Part shown: piece by piece, positions 31,169 through 39,083 of the stretch
Position numbering within the stretch: position 1 is the first letter of the stretch
Layout of the letters: the number at the start of each line of letters is the position of its first letter
Notes under the pieces: model-generated
What the model was told of the DNA's origin: nothing
The model's input: only the letters and a program-made list of their open reading frames with translations
The model's database searches: none
NCBI GenBank assembly: GCA_046045995.1
Contig: JBJOKR010000019.1
Span: 1-41,609, forward strand
DNA length: 41,609 nucleotides
Direction: 5' to 3'
From: Indioceanicola sp046045995
GTDB taxonomy: Bacteria > Pseudomonadota > Alphaproteobacteria > Azospirillales > Azospirillaceae
Position numbers and translations under genes: made by a program

Positions 31169-32317
31169 ATGGCGCAGGTGTTGACGGGGGCCCGGATCTT
31201 CACCGGGGAGGGGATGCGGGACGGGCTGGCCCTGGTCATCGACGGGGGGCGGATCGCCGCCCTGGTTCCGGCCGGTGACCTGCCCGTCGGGGCGGCGGTG
31301 ACGGGGTTGCCGGCGGGCAGCATTCTCGCCCCCGGCTTCATCGATACCCAGGTGAACGGCGGCGGCGGGGTGCTGTTCAACGACATGCCCACGGCCGATG
31401 CCTGCCGCGCCATCGCCGCCGCCCATCGCCGCTTCGGCACCACCGCCCTGCTGCCAACCTTCATCACCGACAGCGCGGACAAGATGGCCCGGGCGGCGGC
31501 GGCGGCGGCGGAAGCGGCGCGGGACCCCCATTCCGGTGTCATCGGCATCCATCTGGAAGGGCCGTTCCTGGCCCCCGCCCGCAAGGGCGTGCATGAGGAA
31601 GCCTTCATCCGCGTGCCCACGGCGGCGGATATCGATCTTCTGTGCGCGTTGCCCGCCCGCTTCCCCCGTGGCCGGGTCCTGGTCTCCCTGGCGCCGGAGG
31701 TGGTGGAAGCGGCGGATATCGCCCGGCTGGCCGCGGCGGGGGTGGTGGTGGCGGGGGCCCATACGGCTGCCGGGTATGACTGCACCATGGCCGCCATTGC
31801 CGCCGGCATGACCGGCTTCACCCATCTGTTCAACGCCATGCCGCCGATCCAGAACCGGGAGCCGGGGGTGGCGGGGGCGGCCCTGGCGGGGGACGCGGTC
31901 TGCGGCATCATCGTGGACGGGGTGCATGTCCACCCCGCCCTGCTGCGCCTGGCCTTGGCGGTGAAGCCGCCGGGCAGCCTGATGCTGGTGACCGACGCCA
32001 TGCCGCCGACAGGCACGGACGTGACCAGCTTCCCCCTGTACGGCCGCACCATCCACCGCCGCAACGGCCGGCTGGAGACGGAGGACGGGGTGTTGGCCGG
32101 GGCGGATATCGACATGGCCCGGGCGGTGCGCAACACCGTCGGCCTGCTGGGGGTGCCGGTGGAGGAATCGCTGCGCATGGCCGCCCTCTACCCCGCCCGC
32201 TTCCTGGGCATGGACGACCAGCGCGGCCGCATCGCCCCCGGCTTCATCGCGGATCTGGTCCTGCTGGACCCCGACCTGATGCCGCTGGCCACCTGGGTCG
32301 CGGGGCAGCGAGGCTGA
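31169..32317 (+). CDS. nagA: N-acetylglucosamine-6-phosphate deacetylase
   Basis: Predicted 382-residue metal-dependent amidohydrolase giving glucosamine-6-P and acetate. Key regions are APGFIDTQVNGGGG at about residues 54-67, IHLEGPFLAP (metal Glu), GAHTAAGYD and FTHLFNAMPP (metal His residues), DGVHVHP, and VTDAMPPTG (catalytic Asp). The length is normal. AGGAGG sits 7 bp before the ATG. The gene is on the kinase-deaminase strand but is isolated from them by a long palindromic repeat, and another copy follows it. Confidence 0.95.
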   Translation: MAQVLTGARIFTGEGMRDGLALVIDGGRIAALVPAGDLPVGAAVTGLPAGSILAPGFIDTQVNGGGGVLFNDMPTADACRAIAAAHRRFGTTALLPTFITDSADKMARAAAAAAEAARDPHSGVIGIHLEGPFLAPARKGVHEEAFIRVPTAADIDLLCALPARFPRGRVLVSLAPEVVEAADIARLAAAGVVVAGAHTAAGYDCTMAAIAAGMTGFTHLFNAMPPIQNREPGVAGAALAGDAVCGIIVDGVHVHPALLRLALAVKPPGSLMLVTDAMPPTGTDVTSFPLYGRTIHRRNGRLETEDGVLAGADIDMARAVRNTVGLLGVPVEESLRMAALYPARFLGMDDQRGRIAPGFIADLVLLDPDLMPLATWVAGQRG

Positions 32318-32338
32318 GGGCGGAGTATTCCACCGCCC
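32318..32338 (+). terminator. Possible terminator hairpin after nagA
   Basis: GGGCGG and CCGCCC form a 6-bp GC stem with a 9-base loop, beginning directly after the nagA stop. No T-tract follows, so it is at best a weak intrinsic terminator or a 3'-end stabiliser. Confidence 0.35.
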
Positions 32339-32360
32339 CCCACCCGGAGATGAAGCTCCG

Positions 32361-32540
32361 ACCCCCTCTCCCCACCGAGGGAGAGGGAGGGGTCCAGGCG
32401 AAGCCTGGGAGGGTGAGGGGGAGCCCCGGGGCTCGATCTTTTAGGAAAACAATGGGGCCGGAGCTGCCGGACCCCTCACCCTCCCATCCTCCGCTATCGC
32501 TCCGGGTGGGCCCCTCCCTCCCCCTCAAGGGGGGAGGCGT
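32361..32540. repeat. Long palindromic repeat, copy C
   Basis: Third copy of the family, with inner arms GGGAGGGTGAGGGGG (32407-32421) and ACCCCTCACCCTCCC (32471-32485) and outer arms CCCCCTCTCCCCACCGAGGG and CCCTCAAGGGGGGAGG. The centre is longer than in A and B and holds an AT-richer piece (CGATCTTTTAGGAAAACAAT). It occupies the gap between nagA and the S41 protease gene, which are convergent. Confidence 0.75.
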
Positions 32541-32575
32541 CTTTCACATCGCCCGTCCCTTAAGGAGGGGCTTCT

Positions 32576-33880
32576 TCACCGCCCGCGCAGCAGGGCCAGG
32601 GCCTGGGCAAGCTGGGGGTCGCGGGTGGGGTCGGGAAGGGCGGGCTCGCCGGCGGGCGGGGTGTCGCCGGGCTTTTCCTCCGGCAGTGGCACAACATGGT
32701 CCGGGGCGATGCCGCGGCCGGTGACGTCCAGCCCGGCGGGGGTACGGTAACGGGCGGTGGTCAGCTTCACGGCCCCCCCGCCCTCCACCGGCAGGAAGGT
32801 CTGGATCACGCCCTTGCCATAGGTGCGCTGGCCCACCAGCACGGCCCGGCCGTGATCCTTCAGGGCGCCGGCCAGGATCTCCGCGGAGGAGGCGGAGCGG
32901 GCATCCACCAGGATGACCATGGGCCGACCGCCCAGGATATCCCCCGGTTCGGCGGTGAATCGGATGTTCTCTGCCGGGACGCGGCTGTCCTGGACAAGGA
33001 TGGTCCCGCCTTCCAGGAAATCATCGGCGATGGCGACGGCGGCGCGGACCAGGCCGCCGGGATTGCCGCGCAGATCCAGGACCAGGCCGCGGAACGCCCC
33101 GTCCCCCAGCTCCATCCGCAGGGCGGCAACGGCCCGTTCCAGGGCGGGCGGGGTCCGCCGGTCGAAGCGGTCGATGCGGATATAGCCGATGCCGTCGGCC
33201 AGCGCCCGATGTTCCACCGACGGGACGGTCAGCGTCTCCCGCGCCAGGGTCAGGCTGGCGGCGGCCCCGTCGGCGCGGGCCAGTGTCAGGGTGACCCGGC
33301 TGCCCGCCGTGCCCTTCAGGGCGGTGGCGGCGGTGTCCCGGTCCATACCGGCGGTGGGCGTGCCGTCGATGGCGGTGACGATGTCTCCCGGCGACAGCCC
33401 CGCCGCCCGGGCCGGCGATCCTGGAAAGGTTTCCGTGACGGTCAACCCGTCCGGCCCGGGGCGGTAGCGCAGGCCCAGCCCCACTATGGCCCCGTCGCCC
33501 TTCAGGCGGACGGTCTCGAACTCCTCCGCCGTCAGATAGGTGGACCAGCGGTCCCGCTCCACCAGGGCGCGGATGGCGGTGGCCACCAGATCCCCGGCCG
33601 GGACGGGGTCCACATAGCGGGAGCGGACGGCGCGCAGGGCCTGCCGGAACAGGCGCACCGCCTCCTCCTCCCCAGCCGCCTCCTCCGCCGCCGCATCGGC
33701 CGCGTCGGCCGTATCCTCCCCACCCGGCCGGGTCACCGGCGCATGCTCCGCCCCCGCCCCCGTCGCCGCCCCTGTCGCCGGGACGGGGCCGGGGACCAGC
33801 GTACTGGTCAGCAGCAGGGCCAGGACAGCCAGGCGCCGGGCCCGGTGGGACAGGTCGGAACAGGAGGGGGGAAGAAGCAT
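32576..33880 (-). CDS. S41 family carboxy-terminal processing protease (CtpA-like)
   Basis: Predicted 434-residue exported protease. A hydrophobic signal sequence spans about residues 15-35 (LAVLALLLTSTLVPG), then an Ala/Glu-rich linker. A PDZ domain follows (GLGLRYRPGPDGLTVTETFP, then GSPARAAGLSPGDIVTAIDG). The S41 core has GYIRIDRFDRRTPP, VLDLRGNPGG, the catalytic Ser in SASSAE and the general base Lys in TYGKGVIQT. Such proteases trim periplasmic or cell-envelope proteins, often murein hydrolases. The start ATG follows GGGGGGAAG. It is convergent with nagA. Confidence 0.93.
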   Translation of the reverse strand: MLLPPSCSDLSHRARRLAVLALLLTSTLVPGPVPATGAATGAGAEHAPVTRPGGEDTADAADAAAEEAAGEEEAVRLFRQALRAVRSRYVDPVPAGDLVATAIRALVERDRWSTYLTAEEFETVRLKGDGAIVGLGLRYRPGPDGLTVTETFPGSPARAAGLSPGDIVTAIDGTPTAGMDRDTAATALKGTAGSRVTLTLARADGAAASLTLARETLTVPSVEHRALADGIGYIRIDRFDRRTPPALERAVAALRMELGDGAFRGLVLDLRGNPGGLVRAAVAIADDFLEGGTILVQDSRVPAENIRFTAEPGDILGGRPMVILVDARSASSAEILAGALKDHGRAVLVGQRTYGKGVIQTFLPVEGGGAVKLTTARYRTPAGLDVTGRGIAPDHVVPLPEEKPGDTPPAGEPALPDPTRDPQLAQALALLRGR

Positions 33881-34004
33881 GGCGCAGGCTCCGGCACGGG
33901 CGGGACGTGCCGGAAGCCTGTTGCCCGCGCCGTAACCGGGGGGTTAACGCCGATGCCTTGTCACAGCCGCGAAAAAGGATAAGGACGGCCGATGACTTGC
34001 GCTG

Positions 34005-34466
34005 TCAGGCTTCGCCTGGGGCGGCGATCACCGGACCGGCATTGGCCACGGCCTTGGCCAGTTCGAAGATGCGGCGGCGGACGGCCGGGTCGTCGATCCG
34101 GTAATAGGCGCGGACCAGTTCCAGGGTCTCCCGCTTGCCCATCGGGTCCATCTCCCCCGGCTCCGGCGCGGGTGCGGTGGTCGGACGCTCCCCGTCCATG
34201 GGGATGTCGTCGAAGAAGAAGGACACCGGCACGTCCAGAACCCGCGACAGGTCGAACAGGCGGGACGCCCCAATGCGGTTGGCCCCACGCTCATACTTCT
34301 GCACCTGCTGGAAGGTCAGGCCGATCGCCTCCCCCAGCTTTTCCTGGCTCATCCCCAGGAGCGTGCGCCGAAGGCGGACACGCGCACCGACATGAACGTC
34401 GACGGGATTGGGCTTCCCAAGGCGGGGACGGCCACCGGGGCGGCGCACTCGTGTCTCTGTCTGCAT
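34005..34466 (-). CDS. XRE-family transcriptional regulator
   Basis: Predicted 153-residue regulator. After a basic N-terminal segment comes a Cro/CI-type HTH (MSQEKLGEAIGLTFQQVQKY, then ERGANRIGASRLFDLSRVL, about residues 39-77). The C-terminal half (VSFFFDDIP and ETLELVRAYYRIDDPAVRRR) is the conserved tail of a regulator family common in Rhodospirillales and Rhizobiales. In relatives it lies between lnt and metK; metK is not here. It lies 162 bp after lnt and has its own promoter with an internal palindrome. The targets are not known. Confidence 0.93.
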   Translation of the reverse strand: MQTETRVRRPGGRPRLGKPNPVDVHVGARVRLRRTLLGMSQEKLGEAIGLTFQQVQKYERGANRIGASRLFDLSRVLDVPVSFFFDDIPMDGERPTTAPAPEPGEMDPMGKRETLELVRAYYRIDDPAVRRRIFELAKAVANAGPVIAAPGEA

Positions 34467-34496
34467 GGCTCAACCTCAAGTCTCTGTTGCCTGGGA

Positions 34497-34525
34497 GACT
34501 AAGGCATACGATCATATGTGGTCAA
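34497..34525 (-). promoter_or_regulatory. Promoter of the XRE regulator with operator palindrome
   Basis: On the minus strand TTGACC (34520-34525) and TTAGTC (34497-34502) form a -35/-10 pair with 17-bp spacing. Between them lies the near-palindrome CATATGATCGTATG (34505-34518 on this strand), ideally placed for repression. The leader to the ATG at 34466 would be about 25 nt. Autoregulation by the XRE protein is the simplest reading. Confidence 0.55.
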
Positions 34526-34628
34526 GCGGTGGCACACCTAACCGGAAGCATAGCCACACACAATGGTGTGCGTACGGCATCCGGGGCAATCCCGCCGGGG
34601 TGCAGATCCGCGAAGGATTGGAACCCCA

Positions 34629-36290
34629 TCAGGGGCGGCGGGCCAGCGCCGCGGTGGCCAAGGCCAGCATCGCCAGCATCAGGGCGAACAGCCCGTCGCC
34701 CCAGCGGGCATAGGCCGTGGGCCGGGCCGCCGGGACGGGCAGGGGGGCATCCACCACCCCCACCATGTTCAGCCCCAGGGAGGCGGTGACCCGGCCATAG
34801 GCATCGACGATGCCGGAAATGCCCGAATTGGCCGACCGCACCAGGGGCAGCCCTTCCTCCACCGCGCGCACCCGGGCGATGTCGAAATGCTGCCAGGGGC
34901 CCGCCGTCTCCCCGTACCAGGCATCGTTGGTCAGGTTCAGCAGCCAGGCCGGGCGCCCGCCCTCCCCCGCCGCATCCGCGGCGTAGGGCGGGGCGGCCTT
35001 GCCGGGGAACAACACCTCATAGCAGATCAGGGGGCTGACCGGCGGCAGCCCGGGCAGGGACAGGGTGCGGGGCCCCGGTCCCGGGCTGTAATCCCCCGCC
35101 CCGGCGGCCACGGCGGAAACCAGCCCCTCCGGCAGCAGGCGGCGCAGCGGCATGTACTCGCCGAAGGGCACCAGGTGGGACTTGTCATAGGTGGCGACGA
35201 CCCGGGCGCTTCCGTCCACCGCCACCATACTGTTCCAGAACCGCGGGCGGCCGTCGCCCCCGTCGGCCAGGCCGCGGGGCGTGCCGGCGATGGTCAGCCC
35301 GCCGGGCGGGGTGACGTTGCGGATGGCCTGGACCACATCCGCCATGGTCCGGCTGCCCTCCACCAGCAGCCAGGGCACCGCCGTCTCCGGCCAGATGATA
35401 TGGGTGACCCGGTCCCAGCCCGGGGCGGCGGACAGGCGCAGATGGGCCTGGAAATTGGCGGCCCGCGCCTCCGGCGTGCCCTTCAGGCGCTGCGGGATGC
35501 TGGCCTGGACCAGGCGCAGGGTGACATCGGGCACCACCTGCCTCCCCGTCCCCGCCATGCGCATCCCGCCCCAAAGGCCCAGCCCGGCGAAAACCAGAAC
35601 CCCCGCCAGCACGGCGGCAAGGGCGCGGCTTCCCCCCCTTCCCCCCGCCAGGATCGCGGGCAGACCGGCCGCGGCCACGGTCAACAGGGACAGGCCGTAG
35701 ATCCCGACCAGGGAGACGGTCTGGAGAACCGGCAGCCAGACCGACCAGCCATAGCCCGCCAGGTTCCAGGGAAAGCCGGTGAACAGGTGCCCGCGCAGCC
35801 ATTCCGCCGCCGACCACAGCACGGCGAAGGCCAGCACCTCCGCCACGCCGGTCAGGGCGAAGCGGCGGCGAAGCTCGCTCCACACAGCCGTCGCCGCCCC
35901 GATGAAGGCGGACAGCACCATGGGCAGCCCGGCCAGCGCCAGCGGCACCGCCCACCAGAAGCGGGCGATGTCCACCCACAGGGCGACGGCGATCCAATAG
36001 AGGCTGAAGGTGAAATGGCCGAAGCCGAACCACCACCCGGTCCAGAAGGCGGTGCGCGTCGTCCCCGCCCCGCGCAACAGCCAGATCAGGGCGGGCAGGA
36101 CCAGCCACCAGACCGGCACCAGATAGGCGGGCGGCAGGCCCAGGGAGGCGACGGCACCCAGCCCGGCCGCCACCGCCATCCGACGCCCGCCGGTCAGGCC
36201 GGCCAGCGCCGCAGCCACCCTGTCCGCGGCCGCCCGCACCCCGGCCGTGTCGATTGCCCCCGCCATCCTGCCCAGGGGGCCGGGGATCAC
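34629..36290 (-). CDS. lnt: Apolipoprotein N-acyltransferase
   Basis: Predicted 553-residue inner membrane enzyme adding the third acyl chain to lipoproteins. The N-terminal half has about six TM helices (for example LVPVWWLVLPALIWLLRG, VPLALAGLPMVLSAFIGAA). The C-terminal nitrilase domain shows the Glu-Lys-Cys triad: IIWPETAVPW, TYDKSHLVPFGEY and PLICYEVLFP. The start is GTG, overlapping the corC stop by 4 bp (GTGA); an internal ATG (MAGAIDTAG) is a possible alternative. It is the last gene of the tightly packed miaB-phoH-ybeY-corC-lnt operon. Confidence 0.96.
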   Translation of the reverse strand: MIPGPLGRMAGAIDTAGVRAAADRVAAALAGLTGGRRMAVAAGLGAVASLGLPPAYLVPVWWLVLPALIWLLRGAGTTRTAFWTGWWFGFGHFTFSLYWIAVALWVDIARFWWAVPLALAGLPMVLSAFIGAATAVWSELRRRFALTGVAEVLAFAVLWSAAEWLRGHLFTGFPWNLAGYGWSVWLPVLQTVSLVGIYGLSLLTVAAAGLPAILAGGRGGSRALAAVLAGVLVFAGLGLWGGMRMAGTGRQVVPDVTLRLVQASIPQRLKGTPEARAANFQAHLRLSAAPGWDRVTHIIWPETAVPWLLVEGSRTMADVVQAIRNVTPPGGLTIAGTPRGLADGGDGRPRFWNSMVAVDGSARVVATYDKSHLVPFGEYMPLRRLLPEGLVSAVAAGAGDYSPGPGPRTLSLPGLPPVSPLICYEVLFPGKAAPPYAADAAGEGGRPAWLLNLTNDAWYGETAGPWQHFDIARVRAVEEGLPLVRSANSGISGIVDAYGRVTASLGLNMVGVVDAPLPVPAARPTAYARWGDGLFALMLAMLALATAALARRP

Positions 36291-37318
36291 GAGGCGGCGA
36301 CCCGCCGGGCGGGACGGTCTGCCCCCTCCCCGGCGGCATCGGCACCGGTGTTGGCCCCAGTGTTGGCCCCAGCGCTGGCCCCAGTGCTGGCCCCAGTGCT
36401 GGCCCCTGCCACCGACCCGGCACCGGCGGGCAGGTTGCGCACGCGCAGGCGCTTGATCCGGCGGGGATCGGCGTCGATCACCTCGAACTCGATGCCAGAC
36501 GCATGGCGCAGCAGCTCACCCCGCGCGGGCACCCGCCCGGCCAGGGAGAAGACCAGCCCGCCCAGGGTATCGATATCCTCCAGCTCCTCCGGATCGAAGA
36601 CCCGGCCCACCTGGTCCTCGAAATCCTCGATGGGAAGGCGGGCATCGGCGATCAGGCTGCCGTCCGGGCGGGGGACCATGCGCAGCTCCACCGCCTCGTC
36701 ATGCTCGTCCTCGATCTCGCCGACGATCTCCTCCACCAGATCCTCGATGGTGACCAGCCCGTCGATGCCGCCGAACTCATCCACCACCAGGGCCATGTGC
36801 TGGCGGGTCTGGCGCATGTGCAGCAACAGGTCCAGGACCGGCATGCTGGGGGCGACGATCAGCACCTCACGGGTGATCGCCTTCATATCGAAGGGTTTCT
36901 GGTCGGCGACACAGGCCAGCACGTCCTTGATGTGGACCATGCCGACCACGTCATCCAGATTGTCCCGGTAAACCGGCATCCGGCTGTGCGCCTCCACCGA
37001 GAAGCGCTTGATCAGCTCGGGCAGGGTGATATCGCCGGTGATCGCCACGATATCGGCCCGCGGCACCATGGCATCCACCACGGTGCGGTCGCGCAGTTTC
37101 AGGATGTTGGCAAGAAGCACCCGCTCATCGGCGGCGATCGAGGTTTCGGCGCTTTCGCGCTCCTCGATCAATTCCTCCAGCGCGTCGCGCAGGGAATTGT
37201 CGCCGCGTCCGCCGATGATGGCGCGCAGCCATCCCCGGAGATGCTGGGAGAGGGAGTTCTGATCTTCGGCCCCGTCCTCACGGGGCAGTCGACTGTCGCT
37301 TGTATCGGCCATCGTCAT
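36287..37318 (-). CDS. corC: CBS-domain transporter-associated protein (CorC/HlyC family)
   Basis: Predicted 343-residue cytoplasmic protein with two CBS domains (about residues 75-200, including VDAMVPRADIVAI and VGMVHIKDVLACV) and a C-terminal CorC_HlyC domain (DTLGGLVFSLAGRVPARGEL). Such proteins are linked to Mg2+/Co2+ efflux, but the gene sits in the conserved ybeY-lnt cluster. The C-terminal tail contains five in-frame 12-bp repeats (36348-36407) giving a low-complexity Ala-Gly-Thr/Asn-rich stretch of about 20 residues. The ATG overlaps the ybeY stop by 4 bp. Confidence 0.95.
   Translation of the reverse strand: MTMADTSDSRLPREDGAEDQNSLSQHLRGWLRAIIGGRGDNSLRDALEELIEERESAETSIAADERVLLANILKLRDRTVVDAMVPRADIVAITGDITLPELIKRFSVEAHSRMPVYRDNLDDVVGMVHIKDVLACVADQKPFDMKAITREVLIVAPSMPVLDLLLHMRQTRQHMALVVDEFGGIDGLVTIEDLVEEIVGEIEDEHDEAVELRMVPRPDGSLIADARLPIEDFEDQVGRVFDPEELEDIDTLGGLVFSLAGRVPARGELLRHASGIEFEVIDADPRRIKRLRVRNLPAGAGSVAGASTGASTGASAGANTGANTGADAAGEGADRPARRVAAS
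36348..36407. repeat. Tandem 12-bp repeats in corC
   Basis: Five consecutive units of GTGTTGGCCCCA or a close variant (GCGCTGGCCCCA, GTGCTGGCCCCT). They are in frame, so a change in copy number would add or remove four residues each. They lie in the non-conserved tail of CorC. Confidence 0.8.
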
Positions 37319-38046
37319 GTCAGGTTGGTGGGTGCCATCCCCGCACCGGCCCCGCCGGGGCCGTCGGGTTCGGGCTCGTCCGGCGCGCGGGCATCGCCGC
37401 CGGCATAGGGGTCGGGGATGCCCAGGCTGGACAGGATACGGGATTCAAGACGTTCCATCTCGTCGGCCTCGTCGTCGGCGATATGGTCATACCCGATCAG
37501 ATGCAGCACCCCGTGGACGATCAGGTGGGTCAGATGGTGGGCCAGGAGCTTGCCCTGTTCCGCCGCTTCCCGCACCACAGTCCCGTAGGCAAGGATCACA
37601 TCTCCCAGAACAATGGGGGGCCCCAAAACAATGGGAGGCGCCAATTGTACAGGAGGCGGGCCATCCTCCGCCAGTGATTCCCGGTCGCCGCTTTCGGCAT
37701 CGTGCTCCCCATCCGGGTGTTCCCCGTCGGGGTACTCTCCATCGGGGTGCTCTTCATCGGGGTGCTCTTCATCGGGAAGGTCGGCATCGGCGTGCAGGGC
37801 GAAGGACAGCACATTGGTCGGCCGGTCCTTGCCCCGGTAATCGCGGTTCAGGGCCCGCACCGTCTCATCATCGGCCAGAACGACCGACAGCTCCGCCGGG
37901 CCAGCCGGGATCTCGTACAGGTCATCGGCCAGGGCGCCCGCGATCGCCGCCTCCGCCGCGCGCAGGGCCAGCCCCTCCACCCCCGCCAGGGCATCCTCCC
38001 AGGCGTCATCCTCGATGGTGACCAGGATCTCGCACGCGGTCGTCAT
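37315..38046 (-). CDS. ybeY: Endoribonuclease YbeY, rRNA maturation factor
   Basis: Predicted 243-residue metal-dependent endoribonuclease for 16S rRNA 3' processing and ribosome quality control. The zinc site is the motif HGVLHLIGYDH, preceded by LLAHHLTHLIV. The typical RGKDRPTNVLSFAL is also present. The protein is about 50-70 residues longer than most YbeY proteins. The extra residues form an acidic repeat region (EHPDE and EHPDG units, then PPIVLG twice) inserted between LSFAL and the GDVILAYGTV strand. The ATG overlaps the phoH stop by 4 bp. Confidence 0.95.
   Translation of the reverse strand: MTTACEILVTIEDDAWEDALAGVEGLALRAAEAAIAGALADDLYEIPAGPAELSVVLADDETVRALNRDYRGKDRPTNVLSFALHADADLPDEEHPDEEHPDGEYPDGEHPDGEHDAESGDRESLAEDGPPPVQLAPPIVLGPPIVLGDVILAYGTVVREAAEQGKLLAHHLTHLIVHGVLHLIGYDHIADDEADEMERLESRILSSLGIPDPYAGGDARAPDEPEPDGPGGAGAGMAPTNLT
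37703..37777. repeat. Tandem 15-bp repeats in ybeY
   Basis: Five 15-bp units, of which the two rightmost are nearly identical (TGCTCTTCATCGGGG), encode EHPDE/EHPDG-type pentapeptides on the minus strand. The increasing divergence to the left suggests ordered growth by slippage. A second imperfect repeat, CAATGGG with spacing 18, encodes PPIVLG twice (about 37612-37645). Confidence 0.85.
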
Positions 38047-39083
38047 GGCCGGGCGTCCGTCCCCTGCCTGTCTGCCCCCTGCTTGTCTGCGGCGGGCCGC
38101 TTGGTGGCCAGGTCATAGGCATGGACGATGCGGCCCACCAGGGGGTGGCGGACCACGTCGGCCTCTGTGAACTGGACCACGCCGATCCCCTCCACCCCCC
38201 TCAGGATGGACAGCGCGTCCTTCAGCCCGCTGGTCTGGCCGGGCGGAAGGTCGATCTGGGTGATGTCCCCTGTCACGGCCATGCGGCTTCCCTCCCCCAG
38301 GCGGGTCAGAAACATCTTCATCTGCATGGCTGTGGTGTTCTGCGCCTCATCCAGGATGACGAAGGCATTGGCCAGCGTGCGGCCGCGCATGAAGGCCAGG
38401 GGGGCGACCTCGATCACCCCGGTCTCCAGCCGTTTCGCCACCTGGTCGCCCGGCAGCATGTCATGCAGCGCGTCGTACAGGGGGCGGAGATAGGGGTCCA
38501 CCTTCTCCTTCATGTCGCCGGGCAGGAAGCCAAGCCGCTCCCCCGCCTCCACCGCCGGGCGGGACAGGATGATGCGTTCCACCTTGCCCTGGATCAGCAG
38601 GCTGACCGCCTGGGCCACGGCCAGATAGGTCTTGCCGGTACCCGCCGGACCCAGGCCGAAGACCAGCTCGTTGGCGGCCAGCGCCTCCAGGTATGTCTGC
38701 TGGGTCGGGCTGCGGGGGGCGATGGCGCCGCGCTTGGTGCGCAGGCCGGCCTTGGGGTCCGACAGGCTGGCCAGGGCCTGACCGCGCAGGCCCACATCCA
38801 CGGCCAGCGCCATGCGGATGGCGGCATCCACCTCCGCCGGGCCGGTGGCCATGCCGGCCTTCAGCCGGGTCCACAGGGCATCCAGGCAAGCCCGTGCCGC
38901 CTCCACCGATCCGGCATCGCCGGCCACGGTCAGGCGGTTGCCCCGGCTGACCAGCAGGACGCCCAGCTTCTTCTCGATCCGGCTCAGGAACTGCTCATGC
39001 TCACCGAAAAGCAGCGGCAACAGGCGGTTGTCGTCGAAGGTCAGGTCGATGCGGCTGTCGCCGCCGGGGGGGCCTTCGCTCAA
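38043..39083 (-). CDS. phoH: PhoH-like ATPase
   Basis: Predicted 346-residue cytoplasmic ATPase (PhoH/YbeZ type), which works with YbeY in RNA metabolism. An N-terminal region resembling a KH-type nucleic-acid domain (HEQFLSRIEKKLGV, then NRLTVAGDAGSVEAAR) precedes the P-loop ATPase: Walker A GPAGTGKTY, Walker B FVILDEAQN, and VTGDITQIDLP. The start codon is TTG at 39081-39083, overlapping the miaB stop by 4 bp (TTGA); an ATG further in would cut the conserved domain. The stop overlaps ybeY in the same way. Confidence 0.95.
   Translation of the reverse strand: MSEGPPGGDSRIDLTFDDNRLLPLLFGEHEQFLSRIEKKLGVLLVSRGNRLTVAGDAGSVEAARACLDALWTRLKAGMATGPAEVDAAIRMALAVDVGLRGQALASLSDPKAGLRTKRGAIAPRSPTQQTYLEALAANELVFGLGPAGTGKTYLAVAQAVSLLIQGKVERIILSRPAVEAGERLGFLPGDMKEKVDPYLRPLYDALHDMLPGDQVAKRLETGVIEVAPLAFMRGRTLANAFVILDEAQNTTAMQMKMFLTRLGEGSRMAVTGDITQIDLPPGQTSGLKDALSILRGVEGIGVVQFTEADVVRHPLVGRIVHAYDLATKRPAADKQGADRQGTDARP

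Noticed and set aside
32450..32540. Copy C of the long palindrome as the terminator of the S41 protease or nagA gene
   Set aside because: It can form a strong hairpin but lacks a T-tract on either strand, and the same structure occurs where no gene end requires it.
33881..34004. A possible SAM-type riboswitch, because metK is often close to this cluster
   Set aside because: No methionine gene is present here and I could not find a recognisable riboswitch core in the 124 bp.
34563..36971. An 802-codon plus-strand open frame opposite lnt and corC
   Set aside because: Antisense to conserved genes; the translation is dominated by Gln, Gly, Arg, His and Pro.
37703..37777. The 15-bp tandem units as a CRISPR or iteron array
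   Set aside because: Units abut without spacers and are in frame within ybeY; they encode a regular pentapeptide.
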